From CBDFKQ01 sp965248855 (lineage in GTDB: Bacteria > Bacteroidota > Bacteroidia > Cytophagales > 172606-1), in NCBI GenBank assembly GCA_965248855.1, contig CBDFKQ010000018.1:1-64000 (forward strand): DNA of 64,000 nt, given 5' to 3'. Of the stretch, positions 35,214-43,659 are shown in pieces. A program made the position numbers and the translations under genes. Under the pieces are notes generated by a model. The model saw only the letters and a list, made by a program, of their open reading frames with translations. It searched no databases and was not told the origin of the DNA. How positions within the stretch are numbered: the first letter of the stretch is position 1; each line of letters starts with the position of its first letter.

Positions 35214-35654
35214 TTATTTCTTTTCGTCAACAATTATTTTATAAGGAGGTGTTTCGCTTTCATTTAATCCCAAATCTTTCACTTTTTTTGCTACTTCCGA
35301 TTGCTTACTTCCAATCATATATTCTGCTTGCTCGGTTATATAAAGGGTTCGAAGGTCGTCGATTTCGGTTTTTAATTTATTAAGTTTTACGGCAGTTTTT
35401 TCGGCAAAATTTCTATTGGCAATATAAAAAATGCCAATAGTTGTTAAAAATAAAATATATGGGATATACCTTACGGGCAAGCCTTGTTCAAAAACTCCGC
35501 CTAAGCGGATATAGGTTTCTATCAAACTAAAAATACTCCTGCCTTTGCCTTTTGGCTTGATATCTTCCGCCTTTTCGCGGGGAACGTTTTTTAATGTATT
35601 TACTGCCAATTGTAAAATAAATAAGTTTATTTTACAAAGGTAAATAAAAATCAA
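35214..35654 (-). CDS. ftsL: FtsL-like division protein
   Basis: About 120-146 residues between rsmH and ftsI, exactly where ftsL sits in dcw clusters. One membrane helix (YIPYILFLTTIGIFYIA) followed by a coiled coil (KLNKLKTEIDDLRTLYITEQAE) and a short tail are the FtsL plan. A Lys/Arg-rich cytoplasmic segment (KPKGKGRS) precedes the helix. The start is uncertain: the ATG at 35654 gives an extra hydrophobic stretch, and a TTG about 15 codons further in may be the real one. FtsL links FtsI/FtsW with FtsB in the divisome. Confidence 0.8.
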   Translation of the reverse strand: MIFIYLCKINLFILQLAVNTLKNVPREKAEDIKPKGKGRSIFSLIETYIRLGGVFEQGLPVRYIPYILFLTTIGIFYIANRNFAEKTAVKLNKLKTEIDDLRTLYITEQAEYMIGSKQSEVAKKVKDLGLNESETPPYKIIVDEKK

Positions 35655-35666
35655 TTTTTACAACAT

Positions 35667-36593
35667 TCAACATTTTTCTGCTATCCGAAGCTTGGCACTT
35701 CTGGCTCTGGGGTTTCTTTCAATTTCTTCTTCCGAAGGAATTACGACCTTTTTAGTTATTGAAATAAAAGGCACTATTGTATTACCATAAAAATCTTTTT
35801 CAACATCACCCGAAAATTTTCCTTTTGCCATGTAATTTTTAACCAACCTGTCTTCAAGTGAATGATATGACATGATAACTAATCTTCCACCGGGTTTTAA
35901 AACTTCTACCGTTTGTTCAAGCATTTCTTCCAATGCTTTTAATTCATCATTTACTTCAATGCGCAGCGCCTGAAAAACCTGTGCATAATATTTATTTTCT
36001 TTTCCTTTAGGCGCAAACTTTTTTAACACGTCTTTTAAATCGAAAGTCGTATTTATTTTAGATTTAATTCTTTCTCTTACAATTGCATTGGCAAGTGTTT
36101 TTGCATTGGTTACTTCGCCATACATTCCAAATATTTTATGTAGTTCTGCTTCGGGATAAGTATAAATAATATCTTTCGCTGTTTTAGAACCGTTTTGATC
36201 CATACGCATATCTAGGTTTGCATCAAACCTTGTTGCAAATCCTCTTTCACCTGCATCTATTTGATGAGATGAAATACCCAGATCAGCTAAAATCCCATCT
36301 GCATGAGATATATTATATAATTTTAAATACCGTTTTAAATGCCTGAAATTGGCATTAATTAATTCAAAGCCTTGATGGTTTATTTTTTCTGCGTTTACTT
36401 CCGCAGCTTCATCCTGATCAAAAGCGAATAATTTTCCGGTATTAATATGTTTTAAAATTTCTTTGGCATGCCCTCCTCCTCCAAAAGTAACATCAATATA
36501 TGTTCCGTTTTCCTTAATATTCAGGCCATCTACACATTCTTTCAACATCACGGGAACATGATAAGGTAACAACCGGCTTAAATTTTCGTCCAT
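35667..36593 (-). CDS. rsmH: 16S rRNA (cytosine1402-N4)-methyltransferase
   Basis: 308 residues. The start YHVPVMLKECVDGL, the SAM-binding DVTFGGGGHAKEIL near 35-48, FDQDEAA, GILADLGISSHQID near 104 and the ending ARSAKLRIAEKC are diagnostic of RsmH (MraW). It methylates N4 of C1402 in the ribosomal P site. First gene of the local dcw block; mraZ, which normally precedes it, is absent and the adjacent gene is a divergent potassium channel. Gap to ftsL is about 12 bases. Confidence 0.97.
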   Translation of the reverse strand: MDENLSRLLPYHVPVMLKECVDGLNIKENGTYIDVTFGGGGHAKEILKHINTGKLFAFDQDEAAEVNAEKINHQGFELINANFRHLKRYLKLYNISHADGILADLGISSHQIDAGERGFATRFDANLDMRMDQNGSKTAKDIIYTYPEAELHKIFGMYGEVTNAKTLANAIVRERIKSKINTTFDLKDVLKKFAPKGKENKYYAQVFQALRIEVNDELKALEEMLEQTVEVLKPGGRLVIMSYHSLEDRLVKNYMAKGKFSGDVEKDFYGNTIVPFISITKKVVIPSEEEIERNPRARSAKLRIAEKC

Positions 36594-36631
36594 AAAAAAA
36601 ATTATTTTTCAAAGTTACTTATTTTCATTTT

Positions 36632-36639
36632 TATCTTTG
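36632..36639 (+). promoter_or_regulatory. -7 element of K+ channel gene
   Basis: TATCTTTG matches TAnnTTTG, 31 bases before the ATG at 36670. It overlaps the only upstream TTG start candidate, which supports 36670 as the real start. Confidence 0.5.
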
Positions 36640-36669
36640 AAGTATAAATCCAATTTCAAACCTAATAAA

Positions 36670-37686
36670 ATGATTTTTAAATCCGGGTTTTTAAAAAACA
36701 GACGAACGGAAGAACCTGATGTTATAAAAAACGAAAAAGGTAAAAAGTTTAAATCAGGCTCAAAAACTAATGAGGCTAATGAATTGGGATTTGGTACCAC
36801 ATTGACTGAAGTGGCAAGAGCTATCAATACCGATGGTACTTTTAATGTAAAACGAATAGGCCCTATTTCATTCCATCCTTACCAAGCTCTGGCTTCAATG
36901 TCGTGGAAGAAATTTAATTTACTGGTTTTAACTTCGTTTGTAGCCATAAATATTTTCTTTGCAGTCCTGTATATGTTTGTCGGCGATAAAGAATTAAATG
37001 GTATAGATCCAAATTTGCCTCTTTGGAGAAAGTTTTCAGAAATGTTTTTCTTTAGTTGTCAAACTTTTACTTCTGTTGGTTATGGCAGGATAAACCCCGG
37101 AGGTTTTTTCGCAGGTATTATTTCATCGCTCGAAGCATTAATTGGTTTATTGGCCCTGGCGTTCGCAACAGGATTACTTTTTGCAAGATTTTCGCGGCCA
37201 AGCGCCGATTTAATTTATAGCAATAAAGCCCTTATCGCTCCTTATAAAGAAGGAAAAGCATTTATGTTTAAATTTGCAAATAAGCGGGCAAATCAATTAA
37301 TCGAATTAGATGTTCAGGTTTCCTTATCGGTAATAGTAAATGAAAACGGAAAATTAATCAGGAGATTTTATACTTTACCTCTTGAAGTATCAAAAGTTAA
37401 TTTTTTCCCTCTCACCTGGACAATTGTACATGCCATTAAAGATGAAAGCCCTTTGGCAGATTTTAATTCGTGGCAGGAGTTAAAAGACAGTGGTGCCGAA
37501 GTTTTGATTATGGTTAAAGCTTTTGATGATACATTTTCACAAACCGTATATAACAGATATTCTTACATAGCTGACGAAATTGTTTGGGGAGCGAAATATA
37601 TCAGCAATTTCCATCCGGCTGATGGAGTGATAGTACTTGATTTGGATAAAATGAATGAAATAGAAATTGTAAACTTGGATAGTTAA
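36670..37686 (+). CDS. Inward-rectifier potassium channel (KirBac type)
   Basis: 338 residues. Two membrane helices (LLVLTSFVAINIFFAVLYMF and SLEALIGLLALAFATGLLFA) flank a pore loop with FFFSCQTFTSVGYGR; TSVGYG near 134-139 is a K+ selectivity filter. ARFSRPSADLIYSNKALIAP marks the linker to the cytoplasmic Ig-like Kir domain, which fills the rest (TLPLEVSKVNFFPLTWTIVH, SYIADEIVWGAKY). Tetrameric K+ channel in the inner membrane. A slide-helix region precedes the first membrane segment. Divergent from rsmH. Confidence 0.93.
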   Translation: MIFKSGFLKNRRTEEPDVIKNEKGKKFKSGSKTNEANELGFGTTLTEVARAINTDGTFNVKRIGPISFHPYQALASMSWKKFNLLVLTSFVAINIFFAVLYMFVGDKELNGIDPNLPLWRKFSEMFFFSCQTFTSVGYGRINPGGFFAGIISSLEALIGLLALAFATGLLFARFSRPSADLIYSNKALIAPYKEGKAFMFKFANKRANQLIELDVQVSLSVIVNENGKLIRRFYTLPLEVSKVNFFPLTWTIVHAIKDESPLADFNSWQELKDSGAEVLIMVKAFDDTFSQTVYNRYSYIADEIVWGAKYISNFHPADGVIVLDLDKMNEIEIVNLDS

Positions 37687-37718
37687 ATCGAAATACAATT
37701 ATTTATTTAGAAAAATTA

Positions 37719-37758
37719 ATTAAATATCAAAAAAACGATATCAATATATCAATATTTT
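37719..37758 (-). repeat. AT palindromic motif, copy f
   Basis: Minus strand ATTGATATATTGATATCG then TTTTTTTGATATTT. Shares ATATCGTTTTTTTGATA exactly with copy i. Ends 2 bases before the purK start codon, so it fills the purK leader. Confidence 0.8.
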
Positions 37759-37759
37759 T

Positions 37760-38914
37760 ATGGTGAAAGCAATACATTCATTTTTCGATAAAAATTTTAA
37801 ATTAGGAATTTTAGGTGGAGGGCAACTGGGAAGGATGCTTATACAATCGGCAATTGATTTTAATTTAAATATAAAAGTATTAGACCCCGACCCTGAGGCA
37901 CCTTGTAAATCATTGGCAAATGAATTTGTAACAGGTAAATTAACAGATTTCGAAACTGTTTATAAATTTGGGAAAGAGCTGGATGTACTTACTATCGAAA
38001 TCGAAAATGTAAATATCGAAGCGCTAAAAAAACTTCGTGATGAAGGGGTAAATGTTTTTCCGCAACCCGAAGCCATAGAATTGATTCAGGATAAAAGAAA
38101 ACAAAAACAATTTTATAAAGAAAATAACATCCCTACATCTGATTTTATTTTAATTGAAAATGCAGATGACCTAAATAATTATGAACACTTTCTGCCGGCT
38201 TTTCAAAAATTAGGTAAAGAAGGCTATGACGGAAGAGGGGTTCAAAAAATTTCCAATAAAGATGATTTTTCAAAAGCCTTCCCGGCCCCTTCTTTATTGG
38301 AAAAAGCAATAGATTTTGAAAAAGAGATTGCAGTAATTGTTGCAAGAAATGCCAAAGGTGAAATTTCTTTATTTCCACCGGTAGAAATGGTTTTTCACCC
38401 GACAAAATTTTTAGTAGAATATTTACTTTCTCCTGCTCAAATTTCAAACGAAATTATTTTACAGGCCAATGATATTGCTCAAAATATTATTCAAAAACTT
38501 AACATGACAGGCATTTTAGCTGTAGAGATGTTTGTAACTAAAGATGGAAAAGTGTTGGTTAATGAAATTGCACCACGCCCACATAACTCCGGCCACCAAA
38601 CAATAAAAGCGAATTTTACTTCTCAATACGAACAACATTTGCGTGCCATATTAAATTTACCATTGGGCGATACGCGATCTCACACTTTATCGGCTATGGT
38701 TAATTTATTGGGCTCTGAAGGTTTTGAAGGAAATGCAGTGTATAAGGGTATGGATGAAATTTTATCAATGCAGGGCGTATATCCACATTTATATGGAAAA
38801 ATAAATACAAAACCATTTCGCAAAATGGGGCACATTACAATTTTAGAAAACGATTTGGAAATATTAAAGAAAAAAGTTTTTGAAGTAAAAAATAAAATAA
38901 GAGTTATAAGCTGA
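37760..38914 (+). CDS. purK: 5-(carboxyamino)imidazole ribonucleotide synthase
   Basis: 384 residues. ATP-grasp enzyme with the PurK start LGILGGGQLGRMLIQSA, AVEMFVTKDGKVLVNEIAPRPHNSGH with the metal-binding Glu, and GMGHITI-like ending (RKMGHITILEN). It carboxylates AIR to N5-CAIR with ATP and bicarbonate, a step of purine synthesis; purM lies 15 kb away in the same window, so purine genes are scattered. The leader carries the AT palindromic motif. Confidence 0.96.
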   Translation: MVKAIHSFFDKNFKLGILGGGQLGRMLIQSAIDFNLNIKVLDPDPEAPCKSLANEFVTGKLTDFETVYKFGKELDVLTIEIENVNIEALKKLRDEGVNVFPQPEAIELIQDKRKQKQFYKENNIPTSDFILIENADDLNNYEHFLPAFQKLGKEGYDGRGVQKISNKDDFSKAFPAPSLLEKAIDFEKEIAVIVARNAKGEISLFPPVEMVFHPTKFLVEYLLSPAQISNEIILQANDIAQNIIQKLNMTGILAVEMFVTKDGKVLVNEIAPRPHNSGHQTIKANFTSQYEQHLRAILNLPLGDTRSHTLSAMVNLLGSEGFEGNAVYKGMDEILSMQGVYPHLYGKINTKPFRKMGHITILENDLEILKKKVFEVKNKIRVIS

Positions 38915-39049
38915 TAAAAATTAAAGTATTTGCGTTTTCATTTTAAACTTAATTCGGTAAAGCTATAATTCATATAATACTTTTTTTGCCTTATGTTTCT
39001 TGCTTAGCCTTCCTCTCTCATGTACTTCTTCTGATTACTGATAAAAACG

Positions 39050-39057
39050 TGCTATTT
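39050..39057 (+). promoter_or_regulatory. -7 element of NOP2/RsmB-type gene
   Basis: TATTTTTG (TAnnTTTG), 25 bases before the ATG at 39083. No clear -33 TTG. Confidence 0.4.
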
Positions 39058-39082
39058 TTGCACTCTTGTAATAAAATATACG

Positions 39083-40291
39083 ATGAAACTTCATAGAAAC
39101 CTTGTTGAGGCAGTGGTGCGCAACCTGCAATTAATTTTTACTGACGGAAAATATGCCGATAAAGTAATTGAAAAAAGTTTGGCATCAAATAAAAGGTGGG
39201 GTGCGCGTGATAGGGGGTTTATCGCAGAAACAACTTACGAAATGGTAAGATGGTGGAGGCTTTTATTATACCTGGGCCAAACGGATGATGAACTTATTAC
39301 AGATAAAAAATTATGGCGCTTGGTGGGTATTTGGCATGTATTAAATGATCAGGGTTTGCCGGCGTGGGAAGAATTTTCCGGAATTAAGTCGGGTGACGTG
39401 CAAAGATTTTTTGAAAAAGCAAAAAAAATAAGGAAGATAAAACAATCCATACCTGATTGGTTGGATGAAATAGGAGAAAAGGAATTGGGTGAGGAGTGGG
39501 ATAAAGAATTAAATGCACTCAACAGGCAGGCACAGGTTATTATTAGAGTAAATACCTTAAAAACTACAAAAGCAGAGTTACAAAGACTCTTATTTGCCGA
39601 AGAAATTGAAACTGCCACATTGGATGGAGTGCCGGATGGATTGGTATTAAAAAAGAGAATTAACATTTTTACAACTCCACTTTTTAAAAATGGTTTTTTC
39701 GAAATTCAGGATGCAGCTTCTCAATTAGTCGCCCCGTTTTTACAGGTTGATGAAAATATGCGAGTAGTCGATGCCTGTGCTGGTGCAGGAGGCAAAACGC
39801 TTCATTTAGCAAGTTTAATGGAAAACAAAGGTAAAATATTAGCCCTTGATGTAGAAGATTGGAAATTGACAGAATTAAAGAAACGCACCCGAAGAAATGG
39901 AATTGAAAATGTTGAAAATCGGCTTATTGAAAATAATAAAACCATTAAACGCATGCAAAATTCTGCTGATCGTTTATTGTTGGATGTACCTTGTTCGGGT
40001 TTGGGTGTTTTACGTCGGAACCCCGATGCCAAATGGAAATTGGATGTAGATTTTATTAACAGCATTAAGAACACACAACAAGAAATTTTAGAAACTTATA
40101 CACAAATCATTAAAAAAGGAGGCAAATTTGTTTATGCTACCTGTAGTATATTACCTTCGGAAAGTGAAAATCAGGTAAAGAAATTTTTAACAGAACATAA
40201 AGGGGAATTTGAATTAGAAGATGAACAACGTATTTCTCCTTCACAAAGCGGTTTCGATGGCTTTTATATGGCAAGAGTTATAAGAAAGTAA
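39083..40291 (+). CDS. RsmB/NOP2-family rRNA cytosine-C5 methyltransferase
   Basis: 402 residues. The N-terminus resembles the NusB-like helical domain of RsmB (VIEKSLASNKRWGARDRGFIAE split: RWGARDRGFIAETTYEMVRW). The C-terminal methyltransferase has the SAM loop DACAGAGGKTLHLA, the catalytic Cys region in DVPCSGLGVLRRNPD (Cys near 304) and the second Cys in YATCSILPSE near 354. RVNTLKT is typical of the PUA-less RsmB linker. It makes m5C in rRNA; the precise position is not shown by sequence alone. Confidence 0.9.
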   Translation: MKLHRNLVEAVVRNLQLIFTDGKYADKVIEKSLASNKRWGARDRGFIAETTYEMVRWWRLLLYLGQTDDELITDKKLWRLVGIWHVLNDQGLPAWEEFSGIKSGDVQRFFEKAKKIRKIKQSIPDWLDEIGEKELGEEWDKELNALNRQAQVIIRVNTLKTTKAELQRLLFAEEIETATLDGVPDGLVLKKRINIFTTPLFKNGFFEIQDAASQLVAPFLQVDENMRVVDACAGAGGKTLHLASLMENKGKILALDVEDWKLTELKKRTRRNGIENVENRLIENNKTIKRMQNSADRLLLDVPCSGLGVLRRNPDAKWKLDVDFINSIKNTQQEILETYTQIIKKGGKFVYATCSILPSESENQVKKFLTEHKGEFELEDEQRISPSQSGFDGFYMARVIRK

Positions 40292-40330
40292 CATTTGCAC
40301 TCAAGAGGGGTATAATAATATGAATAGTGT

Positions 40331-40366
40331 TTATGAAAAAATCGATATAAATATTATTTATACTTT
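40331..40366 (-). repeat. AT palindromic motif, copy g
   Basis: Minus strand AGTATAAATAATATTTATAT then CGATTTTTTCATAAA, a divergent family member. It overlaps the lspA -7 box at 40361-40368. Confidence 0.55.
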
Positions 40367-40368
40367 TG
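40361..40368 (+). promoter_or_regulatory. -7 element of lspA promoter
   Basis: TACTTTTG (TAnnTTTG) 57 bases upstream of the lspA ATG, inside AT motif copy g. Confidence 0.45.
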
Positions 40369-40424
40369 TGAAACCTTGGTTAATATGTAATTTTGAAATT
40401 AAATAAAATCGTAAGCATAGCATA

Positions 40425-41084
40425 ATGAAATATTATAAATATTTTCTTTTAACAATAGCCATTATAATTTTAGATCAGGTTGTAAAATTATCGGTTTTTT
40501 ATAACATGACTTTATATAGCGAAATACCTGTATTGGGTAATTTTTTTAAATTACACTATACAATTAATCCGGGTATGGCTTTCGGAATAGTATTAGAAGG
40601 AGTTTACGGGAAGCTATTATTATCTTTATTCAGGTTGGTTGCAATGGTTGGCATTGCTTATTATTTATATAGCCTGGCAAAAAAAAATACACCTCCGGGT
40701 TTTTTATGGTGTATGGCTCTCATTTTAGGAGGTGCGATAGGCAACGTGGTCGACAGTATTTTTTATGGGAAATTTTTAGGCTTAGTTGCCGACAATGCTT
40801 CTACTCCCTGGTTTCATGGGCAGGTGATCGATATGTTTTATTTTGATATTTGGAAAGGTGAAATACCAAAATGGGTTCCGATTTGGGGTGGAGATTATAC
40901 TTCTTTATGGCCTATTTTTAATATAGCCGATGCTTCAATATTTTGTGGAGTTGTAATAATTCTTATTTTTCAGCGAAAATTTTTTATTGAAAAAAAAGAA
41001 GAAATCGAAATCCATCCGGAACATAATGTTCCGGATATTTCACACAACTCTATTTCCACTACGGGTACAGAAAATAATATTTAA
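40425..41084 (+). CDS. lspA: Lipoprotein signal peptidase (prolipoprotein peptidase II)
   Basis: 219 residues, four membrane helices. LDQVVKL and YTINPGMAFGI are the first signature; the two catalytic aspartates are in GGAIGNVVDSIFYG near 109 and FNIADASIFCGV near 168. The C-terminal hydrophilic tail (KEEIEIHPEHNVPD) is longer than in E. coli, as usual in Bacteroidota. It cleaves the signal peptide of diacylated lipoproteins in the inner membrane. Followed by a hairpin terminator. Confidence 0.96.
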   Translation: MKYYKYFLLTIAIIILDQVVKLSVFYNMTLYSEIPVLGNFFKLHYTINPGMAFGIVLEGVYGKLLLSLFRLVAMVGIAYYLYSLAKKNTPPGFLWCMALILGGAIGNVVDSIFYGKFLGLVADNASTPWFHGQVIDMFYFDIWKGEIPKWVPIWGGDYTSLWPIFNIADASIFCGVVIILIFQRKFFIEKKEEIEIHPEHNVPDISHNSISTTGTENNI

Positions 41085-41095
41085 ACAGAATAGCG

Positions 41096-41132
41096 AGACC
41101 CATTGATCAAAATTAATTAATCAATCGGGTCT
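41096..41132 (+). terminator. Hairpin downstream of lspA
   Basis: AGACCCATTGAT pairs with ATCAAT-C-GGGTCT (one bulged C), 12-base loop, 12 bases after the stop. T run is weak. Confidence 0.65.
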
Positions 41133-41249
41133 TGTACATCTTCTCTCCTTAAAACATATAATAGCTATTCCGTTAATCCAAAAAATTATTTTCGATTTCT
41201 TCAACAGTTTTTCTATTTAATGAATCGTTCATAATTTTAATTAACATTA

Positions 41250-41282
41250 TCGGTTTATCAATATCAGTAAATTCATATTTTG
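41250..41282 (-). repeat. AT palindromic motif, copy h
   Basis: Minus strand ATGAATTTACTGATATTGAT then AAACCGATAA. Shares TGATATTGATAAACC with copy e. Lies just upstream of the Maf gene. Confidence 0.7.
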
Positions 41283-41300
41283 TTTAAAAAATAAATATCA

Positions 41301-41870
41301 ATGCTCAGGTTGAATCATCCACTAATCCTTGCATCGAATTCTCCACGTCGAAAGCAACTGATGCACGAAATGGGATTTGAGTTTGTTGTAAAAACGAAGG
41401 ACACGGACGAATCTTTCCCGGATGATATCCCACTTAATGAAGTGCCTGTATACCTGGCAGAAAAAAAAGCAAATGCTTTTAAAAACGAATTAAAAAATGA
41501 AATTATAATCACTGCAGATACCGTTGTAATTATAAATGATCGGATATTAAATAAACCTTCAGATGCAAAAGAAGCTTATGAAATGCTGTCATTACTTTCG
41601 AGTAAAAAGCATGATGTAATTACGGGTGTGTGTTTATTGTCTGAGAATAAAAAAGTTTTATTTTCAGATATTACAGAAGTATATTTTAAAGAATTAAGTA
41701 AAGAAGAAATTGATTTTTATATAAATAAGTATAAACCTTACGATAAAGCGGGTTCTTATGGTGCGCAGGAATGGATGGGAATGGTTGCTGTAGAAAAAAT
41801 TATAGGCTCTTACTTTAATGTAATGGGTTTACCTGTTCATAAGGTTTATGAAGAGTTAATTAAATTCTAA
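41301..41870 (+). CDS. Maf-family nucleoside-triphosphate pyrophosphatase
   Basis: 189 residues. Begins LILASNSPRRKQLMHEMGFEF, the Maf signature, and continues TADTVVIINDRILNKPSDAKEAYEML and KAGSYGAQEW. The family hydrolyses non-canonical or methylated NTPs (dTTP/UTP-type or m7GTP-type) as housekeeping or for septum control. Its stop overlaps the stop of the convergent pth gene by a few bases, so there is no room for a terminator between them. Confidence 0.93.
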   Translation: MLRLNHPLILASNSPRRKQLMHEMGFEFVVKTKDTDESFPDDIPLNEVPVYLAEKKANAFKNELKNEIIITADTVVIINDRILNKPSDAKEAYEMLSLLSSKKHDVITGVCLLSENKKVLFSDITEVYFKELSKEEIDFYINKYKPYDKAGSYGAQEWMGMVAVEKIIGSYFNVMGLPVHKVYEELIKF

Positions 41871-42430
41871 TTTGTGTTCACCCGGTTCATAGCGATACTT
41901 GCTCCTTCATTACAAAAAGCAATAACACCGTTTACTGTCTTCTCAATATGAAGTGGAAGATCGGTAAATTCGTTTTTGGAAAAATTACTCAATACATAAT
42001 CGGCTTGCCTTCCTTTCGAAAAATCATCTCCTACGCCAAACCTTAAGCGTGCAAACTCTTGTGTACTCAATGTTTCTTCAATGCTTTTTAATCCGTTATG
42101 CCCACCGCTTGATCCTTTTAACCTCATTCTTAATTTTCCATAGGGCAAGGCAATATCATCTGTAATCACTAAAATATTTTCTTGTGCTATTTTTAATTCT
42201 TTCATCCAATGGTTTACAGCTTTACCACTTAAATTCATGAAAGTGGTGGGTTTAATACAATAAATACTTTTGCCTCTGAGCGAAAATTCGCTCACATAAG
42301 CATGTCTGTTAATTGAAAATGAAGATTTGTTTAAATCGGTTAACTGATCTAAAACCAAAAAACCAATATTATGTCGGGTAAGCTCATATTCAGGGCCGAT
42401 GTTGCCCAAGCCAACGATAAGAAATTTCAT
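41867..42430 (-). CDS. pth: Peptidyl-tRNA hydrolase
   Basis: 187 residues from the ATG at 42430 (an upstream TTG two codons earlier is unlikely). KFLIVGLGNIGPEYELTRHN gives Asn10 and the catalytic His20 at the family positions; TFMNLSGKAV, ITDDIALPYGKLRMRLKGSSGGHNGL and RLRFGVGDD follow. It recycles tRNA from dropped-off peptidyl-tRNA and is normally essential. Tail-to-tail with the Maf gene. Confidence 0.96.
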   Translation of the reverse strand: MKFLIVGLGNIGPEYELTRHNIGFLVLDQLTDLNKSSFSINRHAYVSEFSLRGKSIYCIKPTTFMNLSGKAVNHWMKELKIAQENILVITDDIALPYGKLRMRLKGSSGGHNGLKSIEETLSTQEFARLRFGVGDDFSKGRQADYVLSNFSKNEFTDLPLHIEKTVNGVIAFCNEGASIAMNRVNTN

Positions 42431-42476
42431 AAACAACAGAAGTATATTTGCAAATATACTTTCTGTTATTTAATTT

Positions 42477-43637
42477 TTATAAGGGGCGGGTAAAATGCCT
42501 TGGCATTTCTTCAATCAAATGAGTAGAAGAGCCATTCGATAAATCTCTTAAAACAATTTGTTCCAATTTATTTATCTGCTCATTACTCAACTTTAATATA
42601 TGAGATAAAATGCCGGTTGTATACCCTCCGCTGCCATGGGTTTTTAAATCGCTTTTGGAATGATTATACGATTCTTCAGCCATTTTTTTATGCGGCATCC
42701 TAAAACTTCTCAACAATTTGCTTACTTTCAAAAGAGATTTTGCGGATGCTTTTATTTCCTTTGTTTGATGGTTTAAGTTGTTTAATAACCAACAAGCCTG
42801 GTTAATTAAACTTGGCATACCTTTAAACTCATCATATATATCTCTAAGTTCCGGTAGAATGTATGGAAGATATGTTTCTTTAAAAGTTGTATACATTTCA
42901 TCTTCGCAATCACAACTCCACAAAATATGATCATAAACAAACATTGGCATTTCTACAGCCCCCGGGCCAAGGTATTCCCGATTGTTTAAATAAATCGGAT
43001 CAAAATACAAACGAAGTTCATTTGCAAAATAAACAGGTGAGACTTTAGTATGCGACAATACTACACCTTCAATCATTTTACTGAAATTGACAATTGCCTC
43101 TTCACATAATTTAGGAAAACCCGGCGATTGTAAAGAAGTGTGATAAAGGTTTCTTAAAGAATAAATCGCTTTTTTTAAAGGATTCATAGCAATTTTAACA
43201 CTTTCTATCAAATAATTTTCATCTTCAGTGCCGGTGTAGGTTCTTCGCCTGTGCCCATTTGGATTCCAGATTGTATAATGCAACAGGGTATCTCTGGGTG
43301 GTAAATTTGTGAAGGAAGCCAATAAATTTAATTTTTCTTCTAATTGTGGAATTGTATTGTAAGGTTCTACTCTATGCCTTTTTAAAGAACCAAGTAAAAA
43401 ACCAATATCCCTCATTGCTGCATTGGCCTGCATTGCATCAAAAGTTTGAGCATATGATAATGAGGGCAGTATATCAACAAGCATTAAAACCAACTCAACT
43501 GTATTTGCTTCTTTATTTAATTTTGGAAGGTGACTTAAAAATTCATCAGCGTCCAAAGGATTTAATGATGCAATCAGTTCGTCTTCAGTATTTTTATTAA
43601 CCGAAGGGGCACTAAAATTTAATATAGTAGCTTCCAT
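42477..43637 (-). CDS. prnB: PrnB-family protein (monodechloroaminopyrrolnitrin synthase homologue, heme dioxygenase-like fold)
   Basis: 386 residues, about the length of Pseudomonas PrnB. Shared segments recalled from PrnB: AAMRDIGFLLGSLKRHRVEP, NLPPRDTLLHYTIWNP, RTYTG, YLGPGAVEMPMFVYDHILW, FKETYLPYILP, FRMPHKKMAEESY and GSGGYTTGIL. The His in FRMPHKKMAE near residue 315 corresponds to the proximal heme ligand of PrnB. PrnB rearranges 7-chlorotryptophan in pyrrolnitrin synthesis and shares a fold with indoleamine/tryptophan 2,3-dioxygenases. No prnA, prnC or prnD is in the window, so the substrate here is probably different, perhaps tryptophan or another indole. The small gene at 43660 precedes it by 22 bases on the same strand. 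Confidence 0.88.
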   Translation of the reverse strand: MEATILNFSAPSVNKNTEDELIASLNPLDADEFLSHLPKLNKEANTVELVLMLVDILPSLSYAQTFDAMQANAAMRDIGFLLGSLKRHRVEPYNTIPQLEEKLNLLASFTNLPPRDTLLHYTIWNPNGHRRRTYTGTEDENYLIESVKIAMNPLKKAIYSLRNLYHTSLQSPGFPKLCEEAIVNFSKMIEGVVLSHTKVSPVYFANELRLYFDPIYLNNREYLGPGAVEMPMFVYDHILWSCDCEDEMYTTFKETYLPYILPELRDIYDEFKGMPSLINQACWLLNNLNHQTKEIKASAKSLLKVSKLLRSFRMPHKKMAEESYNHSKSDLKTHGSGGYTTGILSHILKLSNEQINKLEQIVLRDLSNGSSTHLIEEMPRHFTRPL

Positions 43638-43659
43638 TTAATTAGTCCTAAAAATAATT

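Noticed and set aside
36637..36669. TTG at 36637 as start of the K+ channel gene
   Set aside because: It lies inside the TATCTTTG promoter element; the ATG at 36670 is better.
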